From Thinopyrum elongatum (lineage: Eukaryota; Streptophyta; Magnoliopsida; Poales; Poaceae), in NCBI GenBank assembly GCA_011799875.1, contig CM022303.1, positions 280,136,850 through 280,200,849 on the forward strand: 64,000 nucleotides of DNA. Direction: 5' to 3'. Both the position numbers and the translations under genes were made by a program. The notes below the pieces were generated by a model. The model was given only the letters and a program-made list of their open reading frames with translations, did no database searches and had not been told where the DNA came from. Of the stretch, positions 46,200 through 56,996 are shown piece after piece. The number at the start of each line of letters is the position of its first letter. Position 1 is the first letter of the stretch.

Positions 46200-47097
46200 T
46201 CAGGGGCTACTACAAACACTAGTAAAGTACACATCAATAACATGTATATCAAATATGCCTTTGTTCACTTTGCCATCCTTCTTATCCACCAAGTATTTGG
46301 GGCAGTTCCGCTTCCAGTGACCATTTCTTTTGTAGTACAAGCACTCAGTTTCAGACTTGGGTCTAGCTTTGGGCTTCTTCATGGGAGTGGCAACTTGCTT
46401 GCCATTCTTCTTGAAGTTCCCTTTCTTTCCCTTTGCCCTTTTTCTTGAAACTAGTCGTCTTGTTAACCATCAACACTTGATGCTCTTTCTTGATTTCTAC
46501 CTTCGCCGATTTAAGCATCGCGAAGAGTTCGGGAATCGTTTTCGTCAACCCTTGCATATTATAGTTCATCACGAAGTTCTAGTAGCTTGGTGATAGTGAC
46601 TAGAGAACTCTGTCAATACTTATCTTATCTGGAAGATTAACTCCCACTTGATTCAAGTGATTGTAGTACCTAGACATTCTGAGCACATGCTCACTAGCTG
46701 AGCTATTCTCCTCCATCTTGTAGGCAAAGTACTTGTTAGAGGTCTCATACCTCTTAACACGGGCATGAGTCTGAAATACCAATTTCAGCTCTTGGAACAT
46801 CTCATATGCTCCATGGCGTTCAAAACATTTTTGAAGTCCCGATTCTAAGCCGTAAAGCATGGCGCACTAAACTATTAAGTAGTCATCATATCGAGCTTGC
46901 CAAATGTTCATAACGTCTGCGTCTGCTCCTGCAATAGGTCTGTCACCTAGCGGTGCATCAACAACATAATTTTTCTGTGCAGCAATGAGGATAATCCTCA
47001 GATCACGGACCCAGTCCGCATCATTGCTACTATCACCTTTCAACTAATTTTTCTCTAGGAACATATCAAAAAATAGTAGAGCTACATCGCGAGCTAT
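46200..47097 (-). pseudogene. gag: Copia element 1 gag, start codon lost and fragmented
   Basis: The gag is in at least three frame fragments (46860-46600, 46572-46363, 46382-46200). The start codon of Copia element 2 (ATG at 59498-59500) corresponds to ATA here (47095-47097). The zinc knuckle reads CLYYKRNGHWKRNC, with the second cysteine changed to tyrosine (CFYCKGTGHWKRNC in element 2). Confidence 0.75.
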
Positions 47098-47913
47098 TGA
47101 TCTATAACATAATTTGCAAATACTATCAGCACTAAGTTCATGATAAATTAAGTTCAATTAATCAAATTACTAATGAACTCCCACTTAAATAGACATCCCT
47201 CAAGTCATCTAAGTGATACGTGATCCAAATCAACTAACCCATGTCCGATCATCACGTGAGATGGGGTAGTCATCAATGGTGAACATCTCTATGTTGATCA
47301 TATGTACTATATGATTCACATTCGACCTTTCAGTCTCCAGTGTTCTGAGGCCATGTCTGTACATGCTAGGCTCGTCAAGTTTAACCCAAGTATTCTGCAT
47401 GTGCAAAACTGTCTTGCACCCGTTGTATGTGAACGTAGAGTCTATCACACCCGATCATCACGTGGTGTCTCAACACGACGAACTGTAGCAACGGTGCATA
47501 CTCAGGGAGAACACTTTTACCTTGAAATTTAGTGAAGGGATCATCTTATAATGCTACCGCCGTACTAAGCAAAATAAGATGCATAAAAGATAAACATCAC
47601 ATGCAATCAAAATATGTGACATGATATGGCCATCATCATCTCGTGGTTTTGATCTCCATCTCCAAAGCATCATCATGATCTCCATCGTCACTGGCTCGAC
47701 ACCTTGATCTCCATCGTAGCGTCGTGGTCGTCTCGCCAACTATTGCTTCTACAACTATTGCTAACGCATAGCGATAAAGTAAAGCAATTACATGGCGTTT
47801 GCATTTCATACAATAAAGAGACAACCATAAGGCTCCTACCGGTTGCCGATAAATTACAAAACATGATCATCTCATACAATAACGTATATCACATCATGTC
47901 TTGACAATATCAC
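47098..47913 (-). other. Copia element 1 untranslated leader, truncated
   Basis: Colinear with the leader of Copia element 2 (59501-60320) and then cut off: after catgtcttgacaatatcac the sequence jumps into the LTR. No gene. Confidence 0.7.
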
Positions 47914-48544
47914 ACCTAGTTCAATCTTGTTACCGGCAAGTCTCTTTACTCGTTATGTAATACATCACCTCGTGACTAACTCCTTAGTCGTTTGCTTGCA
48001 AGCTTATGATGTGTATTACCGAGAGGGCCCAGAGATACCTCTCCGATACTCGGAGTGACAAATCCTAGTCTCGATCTATGCCAACTCAACAAACACCTTT
48101 GGAGATACCTGTAGAGCATCTTTATGATCACCCAGTTATGTTGTGACATTTGATAGCACACGAGGTATTCCTCCGGTATCCGGGAGTTGCATAATCTCAT
48201 AGTCGAAGGAATATGTATTTGACATGAAGAAATCAATAGCAATAAAACTTGAACGGTCATTATGCTAAGCTAATGGATGGGTCTTGTCCATCACATCATT
48301 CTCCTAATGATGTGATCCCGTTATCAAATGACAACACATGTCTATGGTTAGGAAACCTTAACTATCTTTGATCAACGAGCTAGTCTAATAGAGGCTTACT
48401 AGGGACACGGTATTTGTTTATGTATTCACACATGTATTTAGGTTTTTGATCAATACAATTCTAGCATGAATAATAAACCTTTATCATGAATAAGGAAATA
48501 TAAAATAACAACTTTATTATTGCCTCTAGGGCATATTTCCTTCA
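47914..48544 (-). repeat. Copia element 1 5' LTR fragment (631 bp)
   Basis: Matches the outer third of the 3' LTR from acctagttcaat (about 42625) to the end. The inner part and the primer-binding site are missing, so the deletion took about 1.14 kb of LTR plus ~0.4 kb of leader. Confidence 0.88.
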
Positions 48545-49906
48545 CTTGATAAACCACAAGTATAGGGGATCGCAACAGTTTTCGAGGGTAGATTATTCAA
48601 CCCAAATTTATTGATTCGACACAAGGGGAGCCAAAGAATATTCTCAAGTATTAGCAGCTGAGTTGTCAATTCAACCACACCTGAAAGACTTAATATCTGC
48701 AGTAAAGTATTTAGTAGCAAAGTAATATGGAAGTAGCGGTAACGGTGGCAAAAGTAACAGTAGCAGTTGTGTAGTAATTGTAACAGCAGTGGCAACGAAA
48801 GTAACTTAGCAAAGATCAATATGTGACGAACTCGTAGGCAATGGATCGGTAATGATATGTGTCGGATGATATTCATCATGTAGAAGTCATAACCTAGGGT
48901 GACACAGAACTAGCTCCAATTCATCAATATAATGTAGGCATGTATTCCGTATATAGTCATACGTGCTTATGGAAAAGAACTTGCATGACATCTTTTGTCC
49001 TACCCTCCCGTGGCAGCGGGGTCCTAATGGAAACTAAGGGATATTAAGGCCTCCTTTTAATAGAGAACCGGACCAAAGCATTAGCACTTAGTGAATACAT
49101 GAACTCCTCAAACTACGGTAATCACCGGAAAGAATCCCAATTATTGTCACCTTGGGGTATGCGGATCATAACTCGTAATAGGTGTCTACAACTTGCAAGA
49201 TAGGATCAAGAACACAAATATATTCATGAAAACATAATAGGTTCAGATCTGAAATCATGGCACTCGGGCCCTAGTGACAAGCATTAAGCATAGCAAAGTC
49301 ATAGCAACATCAATCTCACAACATAGTGGATAGTAGGGATCAAACCCTAACAAAACTAACTCAATTACATGATAAATCTCATCCAATCCATCACCGTCCA
49401 GCAAGCCTACAATGGAATTACTCACGCACGGCGGTGAGCATCATGAAATTGGTGATGGAGGAAGGTTGCTGATGATGATGGCGATGAATCCCCCTCTCCG
49501 GAGCCCCGAACGGACTCCAGATCAGCCCTCCCGATGAAGAACGGGAGGCGGCGGCGGCTCCGTATCGTAAAACACGATGAATCCTTCTCTCTGATTTTTT
49601 TCTCTCCGAATGTGAATATATAGCATTGGAGTTAGGGTCGGAGGAGGTCCAGGGGCCCACAAGCCACCAGGGCGCACTGGACCCCCTCTGGTTGATTCTT
49701 TCGCCAATATTTTTTATTAATTCCAAAAATATTCTCCGTAAATTTTTAAGTCATTCCGAGAACTTTTATTTGTGCACAAAAATAACACCAAGGCAATTCT
49801 GCTGAAAACAGCGTCAGTCCAGGTTAGTTCCATTCAAATCATGCAAATTAGAGTCCAAAACAAGGGCAACAGAGTTTGGAAAAGTAGATACGATGGAGAC
49901 GTATCA

Positions 49907-49945
49907 GTGGTACTCGCCTGTGTGAGCATGCACGAGTGCTCGCGT
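49907..49945. other. Host-like DNA between element A and solo LTR 3
   Basis: 39 bases of non-repeat sequence (gtggtactcgcctgtgtg...). They continue across the solo LTR at 53278. The first five bases are the expected TSD of element A; the last five, cgcgt, are the TSD of solo LTR 3. Confidence 0.6.
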
Positions 49946-50278
49946 TGATGACCCACAAGTATAGAGGATCTATCGTAGTCCTTTTGATAAGTAAGAGTGT
50001 TGAACCCAACGAGGAGTAGAATGAACTGACAAGCGGTTTTCAGCAAGGTATTCTCTGCAAGCACTGAAATTATCGGTAACAGATAGTTGTGTGATAAGAT
50101 AATTCGTAACGGGTAACAAGTAACAAAAGTAACTAAGGTGCAGCAAGGTGGCCCAATCCTTTTTGTAGCAAAGGACAAGCCTGGACGAATAAAGCAAAGA
50201 GCTCCCGAGGACACATGGAAATTGTTGTCAAGTTAGTTTTCATCATGCTCATATGATTCGCGTTCGTTACTTTGATAA

Positions 50279-52110
50279 CTAGATAATACCCCGCGCGTTG
50301 CTGCGGGACTTGTAGATTGAAGAAAAATGTGTACATAGTGAATGCATAGGAAAGCATGTTTGGACATTTGAGCCATTCAGTAATCAGGGGCCGTACTAAA
50401 GTCTAGAGAAACCAAATTAGTTGAAAAAGCATGTTCCTGCTCGAGAAACAATGACATAAATTTTATCTGCAGAAGAAAAAATATCTATAAAAAAACGTTC
50501 CAGGACTAAAGAGGCTAATGGCCATGGAAATGAATATAACAATATTTCTAGCCCTCGAGCATGGAACAAATAGAACAATAAATGCACAAACTTGAGAAAA
50601 AGAAGTTGAGTACACAAGAACCTAATAAAGGCACAGAAACTTAATCTTGATAAGGTAAGGTGAGATGACTAATCGTATATTTGTATGGGCCACGGAGATG
50701 GATCCCAACCATTTCTTACTCAAAAAAATATAGGCAAGAAATGAGATATCCCATTTCATTAGCTTTAACAGGGTAACCTCATCTTAATTCTGGTACTTCC
50801 TCTCTGGTCGTGGGAGCAGTGACACCGGTTGTCAATCGTTGAGGTAGATTTATACCTACAACACGCAAGTTCAAGTTATCCATGTAGGTGAAATTAAATT
50901 ACTCTACTTACCTGAGGCAAGCAGAGCCCGAGAATGAAGAGAGTAGAGCAACTATTCTTCTCCACGACTGCAAGCCACACCGGTTGGTATGTCGGGCACC
51001 ACGTCGGAGCAAGGGAAGGAGGGGCTCTCCTTGGTGAAGCTGCAACACTGGCATGGGGTGGGTGTGGAGGGCAGTCCCGGCATGGCGAATCTGATGCGGA
51101 CGGCCCGACAAAGGCGTTGTAGCAGCTGATGGCACCGGCGGCGCTAAGTAGGACGGGCGCTGCATCACACGGGTACACTTGGAACGCACAGGAGCGAAAA
51201 CGCGTGCAGACAACACCGACCCATCGGCGAGAGGGAGGTGGCCACTGACCAGATGCAGCAAGTCTGACAGGAAGTCCACGCACTCGCTCCTTCTCTTCCT
51301 CCATGTCTGTCGTCTTATAGCTGATCTCCAATCCTGCAACAGAGCGATGGGCTGATGATGAAAAGTTGAGTGCAGCAATTGATCGGATCAGGATTTTTTC
51401 GTGGGTACCTCGCATCCGGGCATGGAGGGTGTCGTCGTGGTCGTAAAAGGGCACTTGAGGGGGGCGGCCGGAGGTGGAGAAGAGAAGCCAATGCGAGGCA
51501 CCATGAAGGCGTTGCTCTTTACCGGTGACCCGCTGCAGGCGCTTGGTAGTGCAGTCGAGGCGAAGCTGACGCGGGGCTACGGCGAAGCGCCGCGGGTGCC
51601 GCCGACGTGCTGCGGGCATGCAGCAGCGCCGGGTCGGTGTGGCGTGATGGTGAGACATCGCTTGATGAGGTAGTGCGCACGGGAGCTCGATTCCGGTGGC
51701 AACGGGTCGATTAAGAATGAGGGTAAGACGATGATTGTCTGCTTTTCGACTGCCTAGTCAGTTACAGAAGGAATCTCCCTCCTTTGTAGTGAATTTGTCC
51801 ATGATGCTTTGTAGTGGATTACAGTTAAGAGGAGCTCACGCCTCACAGGAGGAGATTAAAGTTGAGGAAAAGACTGGAGAAGGAAGAGTCGCTTTCGTGG
51901 GAAGAGGAAAGAAAAGACGTTACAAATCTGGAGATTGGCTGGTCTTCGGTTGGTTCTGGACACCGGTAATGGAAGGAGAAATCATTTTTACATGTGGGAT
52001 CTATTTGATGAGGTGGACAGCTTGCAACAACGTGGCACGTCGCTGATGTGGGCAGTGTGCATGATGAGAAAATAGGGAGTAGTGGGGAGCAACTTCTTAA
52101 GAATGGTAGA
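50279..52110 (-). mobile_element. Helitron (1832 bp), non-autonomous
   Basis: On the minus strand it begins TCTACCATTC (52110) and ends ...CTAG (50282-50279), fitting the TC...CTRR rule. A hairpin with stem CCCGC/GCGGG (50290-50294, 50303-50307) lies 7 bases from that end. The left flank is A and the right flank T, the A-T target, with no duplication. Removing it restores a continuous LTR sequence cttt-gataa/tttgatatgtggg. No Rep/helicase protein is seen. Confidence 0.82.
50894..51658 (-). other. GC-rich coding-like block inside the Helitron, origin unknown
   Basis: A 254-codon minus-strand frame with a second overlapping frame (51378-50908, 156 codons) in GC-rich sequence, flanked by AT-rich Helitron ends. 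The composition contrast suggests captured host exon material, as Helitrons commonly carry, but I do not recognise the protein and would not call it a gene. Confidence 0.35.
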
Positions 52111-53277
52111 TTTGATATGTGGGTGGACAGGTGCTTGGGTGCTGTCCTTACTTGGACAAGCCTCCCACTTATGATTAACCCCTCTCGCAAGCATCCGCAA
52201 CTACGAAAGAAGAATTAAGATAAATCTAACCATAGCATGAAACATGTGGATCCAAATCAGCCCCTTACGAAGCAACGCATAAACTAGGGTTTAAGCTTCT
52301 GTCACTCTAGCAACCCATCATCTACTCATTACTTCCCAATGCCTTCCCCTAGGCCCAAATCATGGTGAAGTGTCATGTAGTCAACGTTCACATAACACCA
52401 CTAGAGGATAGACAACATACATCTCATCAAAATATCGAACGAATACCAAATTCACATGATTACTTATAACAAGACTTCTCCCATGTCCTCAGGAACAAAC
52501 GTAACTACTCACAAAGCATATTCATGTTCATAATCAGAGGGGTATTAAATAGCATTAAGGATCTGAACATACGATCTTCCATCGGATAAACCAACTAGCA
52601 TCAACTACAAGGAGTAATTAACACTACTAGCAACCCACAGGTACCAATCTGAGGTTTTGAGACAAAGATCAGATACAAGCGATGAACTAGGGTTTGAAGG
52701 AGATGGTGCTGGTGAAGATGTTGTTGGAGATTGACCCCCTCTCGATGAGAGGATCATTGGTGATGACGATGGCTTCGATTTCCCCCTCCGAGAGGGAAAT
52801 TTCCCTGGCAGAACAGCTCCGCCGGAGCCCTAGATTGCTTCTGCCCAGGTTCCGCCTCGAGACGGCGGCGCTTCATCCCGAAAGCTTCCTTCTGGTTTCT
52901 TCCAGGTCAAAAGACATCATATAGCAGAAGATGGGCACCGGAGGCCTGCCAGTGGGCCCACAAGCCAGGGGGCACGCCCCCCACCCTTGTGGCTACCTGG
53001 TGGGTCCCCTCTGGTACTTTCTTCGCCCAATATTTTTTTATATATTCCAAAATAATTCTCCATAAATTTTCAGGACTTTTGGAGTTGTACAGAATAGGTA
53101 ACTCAGATTTGCTCCTTTCCGGTCCAGAATTCCAGCTGCCGGCTTTCTCCCTCTTCATGTAAATCTTGTAAAATAAGAGAGAAAAGGCATAAGTATTGTA
53201 CCATAATGTGTAATAACAACATATAATGCAATAAATATCAATATAAAAGCATGATGCAAAATGGACGTATCACGCGT

Positions 53278-53740
53278 GTTCATGGCCATGGTGGCCATGG
53301 CACGGACACAGATGGATCGGGGCTACGACGACGGGAACGACGGGAAAGTAGGTGGGAAGGTGCGGCTGCTCACACGGGTTGTTGGTGTTGGAGTATCATC
53401 GGGGGAAGCAACAGAGACGACTGTAGCGCGGCGCTGACTAGCGTTGTCCGTGGAGTAGATGAAGCAGAGGAGGAAGACGATGTCGAGGAGGTCGATCCCG
53501 TGCATCGGAGGTCGTACGCGGTGCGGAGGAAGAAGGAAGACGTTGCGGCGGTGGTTTAGATATCGCCAGAGGGCTCGAGGTGGGGTGGATCAGGTGGAAC
53601 TTGAGCCTGAGCTCTCCCTGTTCATGGTGACGGCTATGGCAGGGAAAGGCTTACCTCGGCGGCGGCGGGAGAGGGAGGAGAAGGAAGAAATGGGTAGAGG
53701 AGACCCCTAGGGCACCAGTGCATGTTTATAGGGGGCTAGG
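53278..53740 (-). other. Host-like segment: possible 5' end of a gene on the minus strand
   Basis: Non-TE sequence. On the minus strand: TATAAA at 53730-53725, a C/T-rich leader, a GCC-repeat, then GCCGAG followed by GTAAGCC (splice-donor-like, exon end at 53655), then GC-rich sequence with a 60-codon frame (53505-53323, MHGIDLLDIV...) of unknown identity. The layout resembles the first exon and intron start of a housekeeping-type plant gene. No downstream coding exon is visible because LTR 3 and element A follow. Confidence 0.4.
53725..53730 (-). promoter_or_regulatory. Putative TATA box, 10 bp from a Copia insertion
   Basis: Minus-strand CCCCCTATAAACATG. A transcription start would be expected roughly 30 bp downstream near 53697, in a pyrimidine-rich leader. 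Copia element 2 begins at 53741 on the upstream side and separates it from TGGGCY motifs at 62566-62608. Confidence 0.4.
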
Positions 53741-55488
53741 TGTTGGGAACGTAGCATGCAATTTCAAAAAAATTCCTACGCTCACGCAAGATCTATCTAG
53801 GAGATGCATAGCAACGAGAGGGGAAGAGTGTGTCCACGTACCCTCGTAGACCAAAAGCGGAAGCGTTAACTTAACGCGGTTGATGTAGTTGAACGTCTTC
53901 TCGAATCAACCGATCAAGTACCAAACGTACGGCACCTCCGAGTTCTGCACACGTTCATCTCGATGACGTCCCTCGAACTCTTGATCCAGTAGAGGTACGA
54001 AGGAGTCGATGAGTTCTGTCAGCACGACGGCGTGGTGATGGTGTTGGTGATGTGATCCGCGCAGGGCTTCGCCTAAGCACTACGACAATATGACTGGAGG
54101 AGTAAACGGTGGAGGGGGGCACTGCACACGGCTAAGAACAATTGATGTGCTTTGGGGTGCCCCCCTGCCCCCGTATATAAAGGAGGAGAGGGGAGGCCGC
54201 TGGCCCTAGGGGGCGCGCCAAGTGGGGGGAGTCCCACTAGGACTCCTAGTCCTAGTCGCCCCCCTTCCTTTCCAACGGAGGGGGAAGAGGGAAAGAGAGG
54301 GAGAGGGAGAAGGAAAGGGGGGCCGCGCCCCCTCCCCCTTATCCAATTCGGACTCCCATGGGGGGGCACGCGCCACCTCCTATGGCCTGCCTCCTCCTCT
54401 CCCCTATGGCCCAATAAGGCCCAATACTTCCCCGGGGGGTTCCGGTAACCCCTCGGTACTCCGAAAAATACCCGAACCTCTCCGGAACCATTCCGGTGTC
54501 CGAATATAACCTTCCAATATATCAATCTTTACCTCTCGACCATTTCGAGACTCCTCGTCATGTCCGTGATCTCATCCGGGACTCCGAACAACCTTCGGTC
54601 ACCAAAACACATAACTCATATAATACATATCGTCATCGAACGTTAAGCGTGCGGACCCTACGGGTTCGAGAACTATGTAGACATGACCGAGACACCTCTC
54701 CGATCAATAACCAATAGCGGAACCTGGATGCTCATATTGGTTCCCACATATTCTACGAAGATCTTTATCGGTCGAACCGCAATGTCAACATACGTTATTC
54801 CCTTTGTCATCGGTATGTTACTTGCCCGAGATTCGATCGTCGGTATCTTCATACCTAGTTCAATCTTGTTACCGGCAAGTCTCTTTACTCGTTCCGTAAT
54901 GCATCATCCCGCGACTAACTCATTAGTCACATTGCTTGCAAGGCTTCATATGATGTGCATTACCGAGACGGCCCAGAGATACCTCTCCGATACTCGGAGT
55001 GACAAATCCTAATCTCGATCTATGCCAACCCAACAAACACCTTCGGAGATACCTGTAGAGCATCTTTATAATCACCCAGTTACGTTGTGACGTTTGATAG
55101 CGCACAAGGCATTCCTCCGGTGTTCGGGAGTTGCATAATCTCATAGTCGGAGGAACATGTATTAGACATGAAGAAAGCAGTAGCAATAAAAATGAACGAT
55201 CATTATGCTAAGCTAACGGATGGGTCTTGTCCATCACATCATTCCACTAATGATGTGATCCCGTTCATCAAATGACAACTCATGTCCATGGCTAGGAAAC
55301 TTAACCATCTTTGATCAACGTGCTAGTCAAGTAGAGGCATACTAGGGACACGGTGTTTTGTCTATGTATTCACACATGTATCAAGTTTCCGGTTAATACA
55401 ATTCTAGCATGAATAATAAACATTTATCATGATATAAGGAAATATAAAATAACAACTTTATTATTGCCTCTAGGGCATATTTCCTTCA
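53741..55488 (-). repeat. Copia element 2 3' LTR (1748 bp)
   Basis: Pairs with 60740-62461. It keeps a 28-base segment (around 54629-54660, catatcgtcatcgaacg...) that is deleted from the 5' LTR. Open frames of 90-150 codons inside are in the LTR and are not genes. Confidence 0.95.
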
Positions 55489-55575
55489 GTCTCCCACTTG
55501 CACTAGAGTCGATAATCTAGATTACATTGTAATGAATCTAACACCCATGGAGTCTTGGTGCTGATCATGTTTTGC
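55489..55575 (-). promoter_or_regulatory. Copia element 2 polypurine tract and 3' untranslated part
   Basis: Minus-strand TGCAAGTGGGAGAC abuts the LTR start TGAAGGAAATATGCC. Confidence 0.88.
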
Positions 55576-56207
55576 TCATGGAAGAGGCTTAGTCAACGGG
55601 TCTGCAACATTTAGATCCGTATGTATTTTGCAAATTTCTATGTCTCCCTCCTTGACCAAATCTCGGATGGAGTTGAAGCGTCTCTTGATGTGTTTGGTCT
55701 TTTTGTGAAATCTAGATTCCTTCGCCAAGGCAATTGCTCCAGTATTGTCACAAAAGATTTTCATTGGACCCGATGCACTAGGTATTACACCTAGATCGGA
55801 TATGAACTCCTTCATCCGGACTCCTTCATTAGCTGCTTCCGAAGCAGCAATGTACTCCGCTTCACACGTAGATCCCGCCACGACGCTCTGCTTGGAACTG
55901 CACCAATTGACAGCTCCACCATTCAACAAAAATACGTATCCGGATTGTGATTTTGAATCATCCAGATCAGTGTCAAAGCTAGCATCGACGTAACCACTTA
56001 CGACAAGCTCTTTGTCACCTCCATAAACGAGAAACATATCCCTAGTCCTTTTTAGGTACTTTAGGATGTTCTTGACTGCTGTCTAGTGATCCACTCCTGG
56101 ATTACTTTGGTACCTCCCTGCTAAACTTATAGCAAGGCACACATCAGGTCTGGTACACAGCATAGCATACATGATAGAACCTATGGCTGAAGCATAGGGA
56201 ATGACTT
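55576..56207 (-). pseudogene. Copia element 2 RNase H
   Basis: From 56037 to 55576 an open frame shows GYVDASFDTDLDDSKSQSGYVF, WCSSKQSVVAGSTCEAEYIAA and FCDNTGAIALAKE, the RNase H core and C-terminal block of Copia pol. The part between 56207 and 56038 (linker after RT) is out of frame. It would remove template RNA during reverse transcription. The frame ends VADPLTKPLP, close to the usual C-terminus. Confidence 0.85.
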
Positions 56208-56996
56208 TCATTTTCTCTCTATTGCAGTGGTCGGGCATTGAGTCTGACTCAATTTCACACCTTGTAACACAGGCAAGAACCCTTTCTTTGACTGATCCAT
56301 TTTGAACTTCTTCAAAACTTTATCAAGGTATGTGCTTTGTGAAAGTCCTATCAAGCGTCTTGATCTATCTCTATAGATTTTGATGCCCAATATATAAGCA
56401 GCTTCACCGAGGTCTTTCATTGAAAAACTCTTGTTCAAGTATCCTTTTATACTATCCAGAAATTCTACATCATTTCCAATCAACAATATGTCATCCACAT
56501 ATAATATTAGAAATTCTACAGAGCTCCCACTCACTTTCTTGTAAATACAGGCTTCTCCAAAAGTCTGTATAAAACCATATGCTTTGATCACCTCATCAAA
56601 GCATATATTCCAACTCCGAGATGCTTGCACCAGTCCATAAATGGATCGCTGGAGCTTGCACACTTTGTTAGCACCTTTAGGATCGACAAAACCTTCTGGT
56701 TGCATCATATACAACTCTTCTTTAAGAAATCCATTAAGGAATGCAGTTTTGACATCCATTTGCCAGATTTCATAATCATAAAATGCGGCAATTGCTAACA
56801 TGATTCGGACAGACTTAAGCATCGCTACGGGTGAGAAAGTCTCATCGTAGTCAACTCCTTGAACTTGTCGAAAACCTTTTGCGACAAGTCGAGCTTTATA
56901 GACAGTAACATTACCATCAGCGTCAGTCTTCTTCTTGAAGATCCATTTATTCTCTATGGGTCGCCGATCATCGGGCAGATCCACCAAAGTCCACAC
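56208..56996 (-). pseudogene. Copia element 2 reverse transcriptase, frameshifted from integrase
   Basis: The frame from 56996 shows MWTLVDLPDDRRPIENKW, YKARLVAKGF, DVKTAFLNG, SIYGLVQASRSWN and the active site YVDDILLIGND, so the catalytic aspartates are present. A one-base deletion near 56992 (cacacttttt against cacactttgt in Copia element 1) breaks the frame from integrase. It ends near 56208 after a further disruption at ...QTQCPTTAIERK. Confidence 0.88.

Larger units (their letters stand above)
41485..48544 (-). mobile_element. Copia element 1 (Angela/BARE/WIS type), decayed and 5'-truncated
   Basis: Plus-strand left end TGTTGGGAATCG, right end gcatatttccttca, TSD cttga on both sides (41480-41484, 48545-48549). 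Minus-strand order: 5' LTR fragment 47914-48544, leader, gag, integrase-RT, PPT, full 3' LTR 41485-43255. The first ~1.1 kb of the 5' LTR's inner part and the primer-binding site are deleted. Copia order and the TATGCCCTAGAGGC LTR start identify the Angela/BARE/WIS group. Confidence 0.93.
871..49906 (-). mobile_element. Element A: Athila-lineage Gypsy retrotransposon, gag-protease only, host for later insertions
   Basis: Minus-strand order is 5' LTR (41482-49906, split), PBS (41453-41470), gag-protease pseudogene (38662-41403), remnant ATHILA-type ORF (3167-3388), a long non-coding region, PPT at 937, and a truncated 3' LTR (871-936). Element B interrupts the interior at 3928/38319 and Copia element 1 interrupts the 5' LTR three bases from its inner end. 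The retropepsin motif DLGAG and the gag resemble the Athila lineage. No reverse transcriptase, RNase H or integrase is seen anywhere in its own sequence. The base after its right end starts gtggt, the expected TSD; the left copy is not visible. Confidence 0.85.
41482..49906 (-). repeat. Element A 5' LTR, split by Copia element 1
   Basis: Only tga of the LTR's inner end (41482-41484) lies left of Copia element 1; the LTR resumes at 48547 and runs to 49906 (1360 bp). The terminal palindrome at 49887-49906 reads gatacgatggag, the same variant as at 917-936, tying the two LTRs to one element. Confidence 0.88.
49946..53272 (-). mobile_element. Solo LTR 3 of an Athila-type element, split by a Helitron
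   Basis: Plus-strand ends tgatgacccacaag and ggacgtatca, TSD cgcgt (49941-49945 and 53273-53277). Without the Helitron it is 1495 bp. It shares the ACGTATCA end with the other Athila-type LTRs but is otherwise a distinct family. No internal domain is attached. Confidence 0.9.

Noticed and set aside
53251..53559. Plus-strand 102-codon frame in the host-like segment
   Set aside because: The first part lies in solo LTR 3 sequence, composition is low-complexity, and the minus strand shows the better gene-start signals.
54073..54525. Protein-coding frames of 95-150 codons in Copia LTRs (also 61150-61531 and 42016-42488)
   Set aside because: They lie in LTR sequence repeated in all copies, are biased by G/C runs, and overlap in several frames.
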